This document shows, in pieces, positions 9,352-17,777 of a stretch of DNA of 64,000 nt. The position numbers and the translations under genes were made by a program. Every line of letters starts with the position of its first letter. Within the stretch, counting starts at the first letter, position 1. This DNA comes from a virus: positions 20,581 to 84,580 of the IMG/VR virus record IMGVR_UViG_3300036820_000010; one strand, given 5' to 3'. The notes beneath the pieces were generated by a model. The model worked only from the letters and a program-made list of their open reading frames with translations. It was not told where the DNA came from and did no database searches.

Positions 9352-9750
9352 ATGGGATTCCCTCAAATCTTCATCGACGTCTTTACGGTCATATTCCTGA
9401 TTGCAGTCATTTCTCTGATCATCTTCTCTTCTGCTGAAGTCTATGATGGAACCAAGACTCTGTATGCCATAGTCAAGACAAAAGCAGAATATTCCCTCTC
9501 TGATTTTCATGGAATGATCTGGTGGTGCCGAGTTCTACGCTGGGGAGGAGTATCCAATCTAGCCTCTACCTTCCTCATGATCCTAGCCGGGATCCTAGAT
9601 GCTAGGATCGCCGACAGCGTGCCCCTAGCCGACACCTTCCCTATTGTCTTATCCAACTTTTCACTAGAACTGTTCATGCTGATCATGGCCGGACGCTCTG
9701 CCTTGTTCGTGATCGCGCGGCGGATACTGTACCCAGTAAAGGAGAAATAA
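9352..9750 (+). CDS. Membrane protein
   Basis: 132 residues with hydrophobic segments near 5-25, 60-82 and 92-118 and basic residues at the C-terminus. Located directly upstream of the endolysin gene. Could serve as a holin-type pore or membrane anchor, but no diagnostic motif is present. Confidence 0.55.
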   Translation: MGFPQIFIDVFTVIFLIAVISLIIFSSAEVYDGTKTLYAIVKTKAEYSLSDFHGMIWWCRVLRWGGVSNLASTFLMILAGILDARIADSVPLADTFPIVLSNFSLELFMLIMAGRSALFVIARRILYPVKEK

Positions 9751-9807
9751 CTGATATGGGTTTTCCATGGTGGTGGTTCTTGACCGTGATGATGAGGGAA
9801 TGGTCGT

Positions 9808-10734
9808 TTGGCTAACCTGAGTGCAGGCAGAATCAAGCCTGAGGACGTCTACACCCCTCCCACCGACGTCCTCGAGACAATCCTGAAGCCTAGAATCCAG
9901 ATCCCAAGTTACCTTCTCCGCAAGATAGGGGACACCTCGACGATAAGAACTGGGTACGACTCGATCACGGCTAAGAACATCCCGGCCAACGCTTCAATCG
10001 CTATGGGCTACGGGGATGGGTTGTACCAGTGGTCGGCCGCTGACTGGGCACGGTTCTCTCAAATCACCGTCGAAATCGCAGTCAACCCGACCCACAACCT
10101 AGGTAAGGTCTACGACTGCGAGACGGGCAACGGAGAACCCGCAGATGCTGTGCCTTGGGTGAAGATGCGCAGAGCAGCAGGCATCGACCCGACCATCTAC
10201 TGTGGGCAGAACTCATGGTGGGAACAGATCATCCAAGCCTTTGTGTCTGCTGGAGTCGAGCAACCCCACTACTGGGTAGCCAACTACGACGGGGTGCAAA
10301 CCATCCCTGCAGGAGCGATCGCCAAGCAGTATGCGGATCCTGGGCAGTATGACCTGTCTTGCGTCGCTGCTTACTGGCCTGGGGTAGATCCGACTCCTCC
10401 CCCTACACCCACCAACAAGTCAGGAGACGAGATGAGGACCTTCATCTTCACGACTACCGGCCAGCCTGCGATCGAAGTCGACGACCGGGGAGCAACTGGA
10501 ATCCCTGACCAGGTCACCTACAAGGCGATTCTCGCCTCCAACGACGTTGATCTCTGGACCAACGTCAACCCGTCCTTCTTCACTGCAATGCTCAAGAAGT
10601 GGGCAGTAGCAACTACTCCTGCTACCGCCTCGGCTACTACCCTGACAGAGCACATCAAGGCCCTGTTCGCCAACCACGACGAGGAAGCAAACGGCCCTCT
10701 GCAGAACTGGGACCCGTCTTGGGACACCAAGTAG
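9808..10734 (+). CDS. Endolysin, GH25/DUF1906-like glycoside hydrolase
   Basis: 308-residue cell-wall hydrolase. The start is a TTG at 9808; an in-frame stop at 9793 leaves no upstream alternative. Residues ~48-195 resemble the TIM-barrel of GH25/DUF1906 lysozyme-like enzymes: an early YDSITAKNIP strand, an acidic YDCETGNG motif (D103, E105, matching the DxE pair), then DPTIYCGQNSWW and YWVANYDG. A Pro/Thr linker (TPPPTPTNK) leads to a second domain of ~110 residues, probably for wall binding. A holin-like gene and a protease follow. Hydrolase fold likely; bond specificity (muramidase) inferred. Confidence 0.7.
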   Translation: MANLSAGRIKPEDVYTPPTDVLETILKPRIQIPSYLLRKIGDTSTIRTGYDSITAKNIPANASIAMGYGDGLYQWSAADWARFSQITVEIAVNPTHNLGKVYDCETGNGEPADAVPWVKMRRAAGIDPTIYCGQNSWWEQIIQAFVSAGVEQPHYWVANYDGVQTIPAGAIAKQYADPGQYDLSCVAAYWPGVDPTPPPTPTNKSGDEMRTFIFTTTGQPAIEVDDRGATGIPDQVTYKAILASNDVDLWTNVNPSFFTAMLKKWAVATTPATASATTLTEHIKALFANHDEEANGPLQNWDPSWDTK

Positions 10735-10737
10735 GCA

Positions 10738-10986
10738 GTGCCTGACTACTCCCCCTATATCGCAGCCGTGATCGGATTCTTGAATCTGGTTCTCGCTGCC
10801 CTCGCTGCCTTCGGGGTCATGACTTTGACTCCGACCGAGCAGACAGCACTCTCGGCCATCTTCGCCTCACTCGGATCAGGAGCACTCCTGTTCATCCCCG
10901 TCTTCATCCACGTCAAGGCGGTAACCATGATCAAGGCGAAGAACGGAGTCTACCAGATGCCCAAGTCTTCAACCTCAGGCAAGTAG
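10738..10986 (+). CDS. Holin-like two-helix membrane protein
   Basis: 82 residues from a GTG start 3 nt after the endolysin stop. Two hydrophobic helices (residues ~8-30 and 40-62) separated by a short Thr/Glu turn, then a charged tail (VKAVTMIKAKNGV). Topology and position directly after the endolysin match class II holins, which permeabilise the membrane at lysis. Confidence 0.65.
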   Translation: MPDYSPYIAAVIGFLNLVLAALAAFGVMTLTPTEQTALSAIFASLGSGALLFIPVFIHVKAVTMIKAKNGVYQMPKSSTSGK

Positions 10987-11772
10987 ATGCTAGTCACCTC
11001 AGGTACCCTGGTCAGGAGATACCAAGAACTCGACACCAATCCCTATGGACTAGGCAGGCACATGGTCCTAGACGCCCGCTCACTCGACTACACAGTCGAG
11101 AGAGATGAAGACAAGATGGCGACTTCGGTCAAGCCAGTTACCTGGTTGCCCTCTATCCCGATCCTTAACCAAGGCCAAGTCGGATCCTGCACCGGAAACG
11201 CCTCGACCTACCACCTGTCCAACCTGTATACCAAGAACCTACCCAAATGTGTCCTAAGCAAGGACACCCTGTCTACCTCGACACCCAACCAGAACGAGAA
11301 GTTCGCCCTAGAGGTCTACCATGAGGCGACCACCGACGACGGCCTAGGCCCCCCTTACCCACCCAACGATCGCGGGTCATCGGGCCTCGGAGCCTCGAAG
11401 GCTATGCTCTCGGCCAAGTTGATCACCCAGTACACCTGGGCGACCACACTCGAAGGCTGGATGGTCCTGATGCAGACTAGGGGGACCATCATCGGGACTC
11501 CCTGGTACCAGGCCTTCTTCGAGCCTGACTCTAACGGGTTCATCGACTCTGACCCGTCTTGGGAGCAATCAGGCATCGCAGGTGGGCATGAGATCTACAT
11601 CTGCTCTCTAGAGGCTTGGAATCCAATAGACCCGTCTAAGTCGGTAGTCGCCTTCCCCAACTCCTGGGATACTTCCTGGGGAGACCAAGGCTATGGGAGG
11701 CTCCACCTCTCGACCTACCTCAAACTGCAGTCCCAGATAGACGTCAAGCAGTTTGAACTGACCCCTGCCTGA
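10987..11772 (+). CDS. Papain-fold (C1-like) cysteine protease
   Basis: 261 residues starting directly after the holin-like stop. The papain catalytic set is readable: oxyanion Gln62 and nucleophile Cys68 in LNQGQVGSCTGNAS, His201 in GIAGGHEIYI, and Asn225 in PNSWDTSWGDQGYG (the usual N-S-W-G element). There is no signal peptide and no obvious propeptide beyond ~50 residues. A protease between holin and the end of the late operon could attack surface proteins, mature a virion protein or assist lysis; the substrate is unknown. Fold and active site are well supported. Confidence 0.8.
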   Translation: MLVTSGTLVRRYQELDTNPYGLGRHMVLDARSLDYTVERDEDKMATSVKPVTWLPSIPILNQGQVGSCTGNASTYHLSNLYTKNLPKCVLSKDTLSTSTPNQNEKFALEVYHEATTDDGLGPPYPPNDRGSSGLGASKAMLSAKLITQYTWATTLEGWMVLMQTRGTIIGTPWYQAFFEPDSNGFIDSDPSWEQSGIAGGHEIYICSLEAWNPIDPSKSVVAFPNSWDTSWGDQGYGRLHLSTYLKLQSQIDVKQFELTPA

Positions 11773-11778
11773 GAATCC

Positions 11779-12117
11779 ATGCTAGCAGAACTCTTTCGTT
11801 GGGTTCTGCACTATACCGGGTCGGACAACGTGTCCGGACCTTGGTATGGATTCTTCTCGGGATTCGGGAGCGACCTAAGCGAAATCACTCTAGTTGGGGC
11901 AGTCGTCGCCTTCTACTGGAAACATACTTGCCACGTCGGAGGATGCTGGAGGCTAGGTCGCCTCAAGGTCGAAGGCTCAGAGTGGACTGTCTGCCACAAG
12001 CATCACCCAGAAGGTCCCCCCTCCCATCATGACATCCTGAGGCATTTTCACCAGAGGCAGGAAGAAAAGTACAAGGCCCAAGCTCACTCCAACCTAACAG
12101 GACGAGCCGAGAACTGA
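11779..12117 (+). CDS. Membrane-associated Cys/His protein
   Basis: 112 residues, last gene of the rightward late operon. An N-terminal amphipathic part and one hydrophobic segment (ISLVGAVVAFYW-like, residues ~35-50) precede a Cys/His-rich stretch (KHTCHVGGCWRLG, WTVCHKHHPEG, SHHDILRHFH) that could bind zinc. I recall similar proteins next to actinophage lysis genes, without known function. Alternatively a regulator of lysis timing. Confidence 0.6.
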   Translation: MLAELFRWVLHYTGSDNVSGPWYGFFSGFGSDLSEITLVGAVVAFYWKHTCHVGGCWRLGRLKVEGSEWTVCHKHHPEGPPSHHDILRHFHQRQEEKYKAQAHSNLTGRAEN

Positions 12118-12147
12118 AACGTACTCAACCTGCCAAGAACGGCCCCC

Positions 12148-12185
12148 GGCAGAGCAGGTGCTCCCTGCCGACCGGAACCTCCGGT
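12148..12185. terminator. Hairpin pair between convergent operons
   Basis: The 138-nt gap between the rightward late operon and the leftward operon holds two hairpins: GGCA/TGCC plus GAGC/GCTC at 12148-12169, and ACCGGA/TCCGGT with a 3-nt loop at 12171-12185. No long U-tract follows on either strand. Their place between convergent genes suggests a bidirectional transcription end. Confidence 0.45.
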
Positions 12186-12255
12186 TAAGGAGGCTGGACA
12201 TCCCTGACTAGGTGTTTCCAGTTTCGACTCGACTCGCCCTGTCAAGCAGGAGATC

Positions 12256-12513
12256 CTAAACTGCGATCCCGTGGATGTCGAGGAGAACCTCGTCCCAAGG
12301 CCGCATCAGGTCCCGGGCCATGATCTCGAGGTCGATCTCTAGGATCTCAAGAATCGCCTCTGCCTTCGAGGCCGGGATCTTCACGTTCCCTGCCTCCCAC
12401 GAAGCGACATCAGGCTGAGAAGTGCGCGCGAGTGCGAGGGCCAGGGTCTCCTGGGTCATTCCTGCCCTCTTACGAAGGACAGTCAGAGTAAGAATCTCGC
12501 GTCCACGTACCAT
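12256..12513 (-). CDS. XRE-family helix-turn-helix regulator
   Basis: 85 residues from the ATG at 12513. A helix-turn-helix is evident (VLRKRAGMTQETLALALAR, then SQPDVASWEAGNVKIP), typical of Cro/CI-type DNA binders. A TATAAT box lies 9 nt upstream of this ATG, so longer readings from a TTG at 12534 would start inside the promoter. It is the last gene of the leftward operon with its own promoter and may regulate the switch between early and late genes. Target sites unknown. Confidence 0.75.
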   Translation of the reverse strand: MVRGREILTLTVLRKRAGMTQETLALALARTSQPDVASWEAGNVKIPASKAEAILEILEIDLEIMARDLMRPWDEVLLDIHGIAV

Positions 12514-12522
12514 CTTACCATG

Positions 12523-12528
12523 ATTATA
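12523..12528 (-). promoter_or_regulatory. -10 box of the HTH gene
   Basis: TATAAT on the minus strand ending 9 nt before the ATG at 12513, leaving almost no untranslated leader. The -35 region is weak (TTAAGT, 18 nt upstream). Confidence 0.55.
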
Positions 12529-12537
12529 ACACAAATA

Positions 12538-12828
12538 TCAGGCAGCACTTAACCAGAGTTTCAGGAAGGCAGAAGTCGAATCGTGACCTAGACAACGTAG
12601 GCAAACGTTATCAGGCTCGGCTATGACCTCCTCGGCACCGAGGCAGGTCGCCCCAAAGGTCATGTTCCCGCATCGAAACATGCAGCAGTAGTGGGTCTCG
12701 TAGATATGCACTCCGCCTACCCGGTGGAAACGAAACCCCCGTCGAGTTGATCGGACCCACGGGCCTGCCTCGAAGAAGAGTTCGCTAGGACTAGTGGACG
12801 AGTCTTGGTTTCCTGTAAGCAGAGTCAT
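12538..12828 (-). CDS. Cys-rich small protein
   Basis: 96 residues from the ATG at 12828, overlapping the 3' end of the polymerase gene by 38 nt. An upstream start at 12915 would deepen the overlap and add low-complexity basic sequence, so it is disfavoured. Cys clusters (HYCCMFRCGNMTFG, GATCLGAEE, VCLRCLG) suggest a zinc-binding fold. Function unknown. Confidence 0.55.
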   Translation of the reverse strand: MTLLTGNQDSSTSPSELFFEAGPWVRSTRRGFRFHRVGGVHIYETHYCCMFRCGNMTFGATCLGAEEVIAEPDNVCLRCLGHDSTSAFLKLWLSAA

Positions 12829-15376
12829 TTCTTCGCTTAGAATTCGCTTCTGACTTCTCTTCTTCTGCGTCCTTCTCCTGCAAGTAAGCAGAAGAGTTCC
12901 AGGACTTCGCTTCACCCCACCTGAGGCCCACCTTCAATTTACTGTCAAAAGGAACTCCTGTCCCAGGCAAGATCTTTTGGCCTGCCTCACTCATCGTCTT
13001 CTTGATGTAGGGGATGAGGTCTTCAACCAGGTCGTTCCTGACTTCCAAGTAAATCGCGTCATGGATAGAAAACAGGACGTAGGCCCCCTTAGGCAAGTTC
13101 TGGTGCAGGTCGATGAGGGCCCGAATACAAATGTCAGAAGCAGTACCTTGGATAGGAGAATTGAACGCCTGCCTCTCGATCGAACCTTTGTCCTTGCGTT
13201 GGACTAGGGGGAATCTGCGCCTGCGACCTAGGGGGGATTCGACCATCTTATCCCGCAAGGCCTTCGCCTTGACTGAAACCATGTAGTCCCGCAAAACAGG
13301 AAACCCGTCTAGGAACTGCCTCAAAAAGAACTCTGCCTCTTGAATCGTCCACCAATGCTTACCCGGGGGCAAGAACTCAAACTCAGACCCCTCAACTAGA
13401 GCCTTTGCTGTTCTACCGTAGAGAATCCCGAAGTCAGCCCGCTTAGCAAGGTCCCGGTCAAAATCATCGACGTCTTCTGGAGGCTTGGAAAACATCATGG
13501 CCGCAACTTCTCGGTGCACATCCCGCCCCTCAACAAAGGTAGCTATGAGTTGAGGATCTCCGCAAAGGGCTGCTGCAACCCTGAGTTCGAGTTGCGAGAA
13601 GTCAGACTCCACCCAGGTATACCCTGGAGTAGGCACAAACGCCTTGCGAATCTCTGTCCCTAAGAGTTGGGGGATGTTTTGGAGATTGGGATTTGAACTT
13701 GAGATGCGTCCAGTTGCGGTCCCGATGATCCTGAAATCTGAGTGGATTCTCCCATTGTCTCCAACCCGGGCGAGGATCCCGTTGATGTAGGTCTTGAGAG
13801 TCTTTTGGCGCTCCCGGTAATGAATGATCGCCTGGAGACCCGCCTTGACCTCAGGATCCTGGGCAGTAGTAGAAAGTGCATGCAGCACCGTCCTGTTGGT
13901 GGTCGTCGCGGATTTGGCCCGTGAACCCGATACATCACCAGTGACTTTTGCCTTAGCCGACCTCCACGTCTCGTAGACAAGTTTCTTGACCTGCAGAGGA
14001 GATCCTGGGTTGAAGTCGTCAAACCCGTACTTCTTACCTAAGACCTTGAGGTCCTGGAGTCTCTTCTCGACATCGAGTTCAACTTCCTTCTGCAGGGACT
14101 CTAAATAGGGGATATCGACCTGGACACCTCGCAACTCGATGTCAGAAAAGGCCAAGGTCGCCGGAAGAAGAAGGTCCTCGGCTACCGCGAGGAGTTTAGG
14201 GGATTCTTCTTCGACTTCATGGCGTAACTTGGCTGCGAGTTGTGCAGTATAGTAGACATCCTTTGCCTGGTAAGCGTAGAGTTCAGGCAAGGCCACCTTC
14301 TGGTCCGCGGGCGTCATCTTGTAGTAAGCAGGAAAGTCGAAGTCATACCCGTCATCGTCGTAGTGGACCCTAGCCAAGGCCTTCAACCCATGGATCTTGA
14401 AGCGCCCAATCGGCCTTTCGTCTAGGCAGTACGACCAGGCCATGGTGTCGGCTAGACGGGGGGGATGCAAGTATTCCCCAAACAGAATATCAAGGAACTG
14501 CAGATCAAACTTCATGTTGTGCAGGACCAGAGTGCCTCTCTGCACTCCACCCATCAGAACCGCGTGCATGACGCGGAGAGAACGCGGATCTGACAAGAGG
14601 TCAGGGGGGACGATGACAGCCTGGTTCCCCGCACAGAACCCAACTGAGATGATCTTGTCTCGCAACGCCTCGACACCCATCGTCTCGATGTCACAGGACA
14701 AATAACCTGTCTGCACCGAAGACTCGACTAAGCCCGGAGGATGCCCTGAGACTCCGAGTAGAAAATCTTCTACTCCCTTCCCGGTCGCTGGAACTGTCAA
14801 CTGAATATTGGGTTCTGGGAGAGGAGAATCATTCGCCAACCACTTCTCGATGTCGTTGGCGAAGTCCCGGAAGACATCAGGATCACGTAAAACGGCAGAG
14901 GGATGGTAAGTCGGGACAGTATAGATCTGTCGCCCACCCCAAGTCGTATAGATCCCCCTGCCTCTCTGCGTCGTGATCGTGGCCATACGCGACAGACGAG
15001 TCGCTGCCGTCAACCCAACACCCCCGACAGTCAGGATCTTCTTGGGGTTGACCAGGCAAACCTCACTCTCTAGACGGGATGCGCAAACCTGAATCGCCGA
15101 GATCCCAGGAAACTTGTTTCCTGGGGGATAACAGAGGATAGTATTAGTGAAGTAGACCTCATCGAGATCAACTCCATGCCCCTTGAGTGTCGAGCGCAAG
15201 AGTTCTCCCGCGGGTCCGACAAAGGGAAAACCCCTAGCCGCCTCGATACCTCCTGGAGCCTCCCCTAAGATCAAGAGACCATCCCCTGACCCGTTTCCCT
15301 GGACCAGAGGACTATCCTTGAGGACACAATTCTCACATCTTGCAGGTAGGTCTGGGTTGAGTTCTCGACGAGGCAT
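12791..15376 (-). CDS. DNA polymerase I with N-terminal family 4 uracil-DNA glycosylase
   Basis: 861-residue replicative polymerase. Residues 1-185 are a family 4-type UDG: Fe-S cysteines C14, C17, C83 and C99, the LGEAPGGIEAARGFPFVG motif and YHPSAVLRDP. Residues ~225-395 form a 3'-5' exonuclease with D230/E232 (SCDIETMG), N288/D292 (HNMKFDLQF) and KDVYYTAQ. Residues ~400-861 are a family A polymerase: motif A with D593 (ESDFSQLELR), motif B (KRADFGILYGR, ~646-656) and motif C (SIHDAIYLEV), where the usual Glu after the catalytic Asp774 is Ala775. UDG-PolA fusions are known in SPO1-type phages. It would replicate the phage genome; the UDG part may exclude or repair uracil. Confidence 0.93.
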   Translation of the reverse strand: MPRRELNPDLPARCENCVLKDSPLVQGNGSGDGLLILGEAPGGIEAARGFPFVGPAGELLRSTLKGHGVDLDEVYFTNTILCYPPGNKFPGISAIQVCASRLESEVCLVNPKKILTVGGVGLTAATRLSRMATITTQRGRGIYTTWGGRQIYTVPTYHPSAVLRDPDVFRDFANDIEKWLANDSPLPEPNIQLTVPATGKGVEDFLLGVSGHPPGLVESSVQTGYLSCDIETMGVEALRDKIISVGFCAGNQAVIVPPDLLSDPRSLRVMHAVLMGGVQRGTLVLHNMKFDLQFLDILFGEYLHPPRLADTMAWSYCLDERPIGRFKIHGLKALARVHYDDDGYDFDFPAYYKMTPADQKVALPELYAYQAKDVYYTAQLAAKLRHEVEEESPKLLAVAEDLLLPATLAFSDIELRGVQVDIPYLESLQKEVELDVEKRLQDLKVLGKKYGFDDFNPGSPLQVKKLVYETWRSAKAKVTGDVSGSRAKSATTTNRTVLHALSTTAQDPEVKAGLQAIIHYRERQKTLKTYINGILARVGDNGRIHSDFRIIGTATGRISSSNPNLQNIPQLLGTEIRKAFVPTPGYTWVESDFSQLELRVAAALCGDPQLIATFVEGRDVHREVAAMMFSKPPEDVDDFDRDLAKRADFGILYGRTAKALVEGSEFEFLPPGKHWWTIQEAEFFLRQFLDGFPVLRDYMVSVKAKALRDKMVESPLGRRRRFPLVQRKDKGSIERQAFNSPIQGTASDICIRALIDLHQNLPKGAYVLFSIHDAIYLEVRNDLVEDLIPYIKKTMSEAGQKILPGTGVPFDSKLKVGLRWGEAKSWNSSAYLQEKDAEEEKSEANSKRRNDSAYRKPRLVH

Positions 15377-15380
15377 ACCT

Positions 15381-15710
15381 TCACTCAGGTTTCGGCATAG
15401 ACGACGTCTCCGAGACAGCAGTTAGGTTCTGCAACCATGCCTCTGCTCGAGGATCCGGGATCAACTGCCAAATGCATACCGGATGAATAGATTTGACGAT
15501 CTGTCCATCAACTGCACATCCAGGAGACAACTCGCAGTGCCCATCTTCCGTCCAGGCACGCAATAATTTACGCCCCTTGGTGTTCTCGACACCATCAGGG
15601 TCCTGGCATTCACCCCCGACCAGATGGCAATCAAAGGCAGCCAACCCATGAAAATGCCGTCCACAAGACCCACAGTGATCAGTGCACGTCTGGCGTATGA
15701 CTCTTGGCAT
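15381..15710 (-). CDS. Zinc-finger-like phage protein
   Basis: 109 residues. The N-terminus has C-x2-C and H/C ligands in the pattern CGSCGRHFHGLAAFDCHLVGG followed by ECQDPDGVENTKGRKL, which I recognise as a recurrent small zinc-finger family in actinophages. The C-terminal half holds two more Cys (CELSPGCAVDG). It overlaps the upstream gene by 32 nt and lies 5' of the polymerase gene. Likely DNA or protein binding; function unknown. Confidence 0.65.
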   Translation of the reverse strand: MPRVIRQTCTDHCGSCGRHFHGLAAFDCHLVGGECQDPDGVENTKGRKLLRAWTEDGHCELSPGCAVDGQIVKSIHPVCIWQLIPDPRAEAWLQNLTAVSETSSMPKPE

Positions 15711-15894
15711 GTCCCCTCACCAACTTTAAGTCTGACATCGGAAAGTCCTGGGGATAAACCAACCCCTCGACCTTGACCCGTGCCCAGGTCTTGAACACTC
15801 TCCTGACTATCCCAGGACGCGGCCTAGTAATCCCATGCCTGATCGCCAACTTCGAGTTGACGATCACCTCGTCACCTGCTTTGAAGTCTTCCAC
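15679..15894 (-). CDS. Small KOW/SH3-like protein
   Basis: 71 residues, basic, beginning MEDFKAGDEVIVNSKLA and containing RPGIVRRVFKTWARVKVEG, a strand pattern like SH3-type KOW modules. It overlaps the downstream zinc-finger gene by 32 nt. Function unknown. Confidence 0.5.
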   Translation of the reverse strand: MEDFKAGDEVIVNSKLAIRHGITRPRPGIVRRVFKTWARVKVEGLVYPQDFPMSDLKLVRGHAKSHTPDVH

Positions 15895-15903
15895 TTAAAG
15901 TCT

Positions 15904-16173
15904 TCAGATTAAAGGCCTCAGAGATATCTCTAGGATTTCTCGGTCAAACTCCATGTGCAGGACCTTCCCCGGGTAGTCGATGTAGACAGTCTTGAGTTCA
16001 GATCCTTCCGGTACCCCTTCGATAACTTGGGCACTGATCACACTGCCTTGAGTCAACATCCCAACCAAGAAATCGATCGAGACCAGGACTTCATTAGAAC
16101 GGGGACCCTTAAAACCTGCGAACGGGGCGGTCTTGGGTTTCGGTCTCCTGACGATGTAGTCCGGAACTCGCAC
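15904..16173 (-). CDS. Hypothetical protein, VPDY-N-terminal family
   Basis: 89 residues starting MRVPDYIVRRPKPK. The start is shared in kind with the product at 36642-36902 (MISVPDYVVRQEEP), suggesting two paralogues. The remainder is beta-rich with a Val/Ile-rich core. The gene overlaps the 3' end of the DpdA gene by 65 nt. No function can be assigned. Confidence 0.5.
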   Translation of the reverse strand: MRVPDYIVRRPKPKTAPFAGFKGPRSNEVLVSIDFLVGMLTQGSVISAQVIEGVPEGSELKTVYIDYPGKVLHMEFDREILEISLRPLI

Positions 16174-16993
16174 CGGGACCTCCTTGGGCTAGAGTAGCAA
16201 AAACAGACGCATTTGCCTTGGCCAAGGCCAGTTCCTCCTCGGTCAGGACCCAAGAAAAGTAATTTAGAGGACGAGTCGGGTACTCTGGAACCTTACCCCC
16301 TGCCTTGAGCCTGATCCCTGCCTTTGCATAGCAGAAGGGCTTTGCACTGTCAGTCGATCGAATCCACGGAAACTCACTAGCCATGTCGCCCAAGACCCAG
16401 AGTTGCCTCCCCCAGCCTAGAAGGTGCACCTCGACACCATCATTTTCGACCAAAGGCAAGATGTCATCGCGGAGAATCTTAGGAACCCCACCTTCCCATA
16501 TCTCGTAGTCCTTAGACACTCCGACGGTCGGGGGTTGGGTGAAGATCTCAGGGTAGACCTTGTGATGTCGGGCCCACTGCATCATCAAACCGAAGAGGCA
16601 GGACTTGTAGTCCTTGTAATCCTCGCCCTGCGGGACCAGCATCAACTTCGGGACAGGAAGTTCTGTCTTCGCGGCAAAAGTAAAGAACTCCTTAGCCTTG
16701 GACAGGGTCTCCATGCTCTTGAACAAGTGATCAGGAACAACTACCTCGTTGGACTTGACTTCACTCGCATGCTTGAGTAGATTAGTTGCCTGGGCCCCTG
16801 CAGTAAATTCGTGGGCACTGTTGTCAAGTATTAAGTAAGCCCCCTCTTTCTTCTCCCGCATGTAGTGATCCCGGTACGCCTTGCGGTTCATCATGTGATC
16901 GAGTAGAAGGTGGTACTTAGAGTGCCCGAATCGATCTAGATGGGCAGTAGGCGGGATCAGAGCAACGAACATTCTAGGAGCGTCTCCATACAT
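16109..16993 (-). CDS. dpdA: DpdA-like DNA 7-deazaguanine transglycosylase
   Basis: 294 residues. Predicted to swap guanine in phage DNA for a 7-deazaguanine base, as DpdA does in phages with such DNA. It has a TIM-barrel style with acidic motifs at strand ends: YLILDNSAHE (D57), EVVVPDHLFKS (D88), HLLGWGRQLW (~191-200) and IRSTDSAKPF (R212, D215), matching the TGT/DpdA arrangement. The last ~25 residues are low complexity. An ATG at 16972 (MFVALIPP) is a possible later start; the chosen one overlaps the upstream gene by 20 nt. Co-location with all preQ1 genes makes the call strong; the subfamily is not determined. Confidence 0.82.
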   Translation of the reverse strand: MYGDAPRMFVALIPPTAHLDRFGHSKYHLLLDHMMNRKAYRDHYMREKKEGAYLILDNSAHEFTAGAQATNLLKHASEVKSNEVVVPDHLFKSMETLSKAKEFFTFAAKTELPVPKLMLVPQGEDYKDYKSCLFGLMMQWARHHKVYPEIFTQPPTVGVSKDYEIWEGGVPKILRDDILPLVENDGVEVHLLGWGRQLWVLGDMASEFPWIRSTDSAKPFCYAKAGIRLKAGGKVPEYPTRPLNYFSWVLTEEELALAKANASVFATLAQGGPGASSGLHRQETETQDRPVRRF

Positions 16994-17777
16994 ATAAGGT
17001 CGTCGTCGGGAACTCGCGGTCGTAGGTGATGTAGTTGGTAAATTGTCCGATCAGTTTCGGGAGAACCGTTTCGATGCCCAGGTACTCGGCCCAATGATTA
17101 TAGCGGATGAGGAGTTGCAGATCGGATTTGAGGGCCTTGACTGTCGAGGCGTGGTCGACATCGTGAAACTCACACTGCATCTTAGTCGGGAAGTTCCAGC
17201 CTCGCCCAAAAGGTTTCTTCATGATCATGGTGTGCGGGTCACCTTCTGACCCCCCACCCGCGTAGTGCATAAAGGTAACCTGAGGCGCAGATGCGCACTC
17301 TAGGGGTTGCTTCGGCCACAGGGAGCACCCTTTACCTCCATTAGGCCTCTCTGCCGTCAGGTAGGGGCAAAACGGATAGGGACTCTGGTTGACCGAAACT
17401 ATAGTACTCGCTTTCCCATTGACGATGATCTCACGCTCTTCCCAAGGCACTAACTTTTTCTTAGACTCTTCCATCTCCGCGAATTCTTCCGGGAGAAAGT
17501 CGAGAGTGACCGCGATCGCACAGCAAGCGTGGCACCCATCGACGCAGACGAACTGCCGGAAGACAGAAGGTCCGATCCCAACCCATTCTGGAATCTTCTT
17601 CAAGACCGGCCTGTTCTTCTTACCCCAGTAGACAGGTTTCGGAGACAGGCAGGCCAACTGATGAGTCATCTTGAAAATCGAGTCGGGGTAGGTAGATGAC
17701 GGATTGCGCTTCAGGCGAGAGTCGTGAGGATCTACATCGTCGAAGAACCCGGGCAGAGTCGGAAGTTCCTTCCTCAT
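16974..17777 (-). CDS. YkgJ-like Fe-S/zinc Cys-cluster protein
   Basis: 267 residues with a Cys pattern like the YkgJ/CxxCxxCC family: C78, C82, C85, C86 (FVCVDGCHACC), C137 (YPFCPYL), C151 and C161 (GCSLWPKQPLEC). Such clusters bind iron-sulfur or zinc. The gene sits directly upstream of dpdA, overlapping by 20 nt, and its ATG overlaps the MazG-like stop by 4 nt. The position suggests a job in base modification, perhaps tailoring or delivering the base, but no reaction is known for this family in phages. Confidence 0.65.
   Translation of the reverse strand: MRKELPTLPGFFDDVDPHDSRLKRNPSSTYPDSIFKMTHQLACLSPKPVYWGKKNRPVLKKIPEWVGIGPSVFRQFVCVDGCHACCAIAVTLDFLPEEFAEMEESKKKLVPWEEREIIVNGKASTIVSVNQSPYPFCPYLTAERPNGGKGCSLWPKQPLECASAPQVTFMHYAGGGSEGDPHTMIMKKPFGRGWNFPTKMQCEFHDVDHASTVKALKSDLQLLIRYNHWAEYLGIETVLPKLIGQFTNYITYDREFPTTTLYVWRRS

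Noticed and set aside
9756-9815. 19-residue frame (MGFPWWWFLTVMM) ahead of the endolysin
   Set aside because: It has a weak GGAG site and overlaps the endolysin TTG, but there is no independent support; it could equally be leader sequence.
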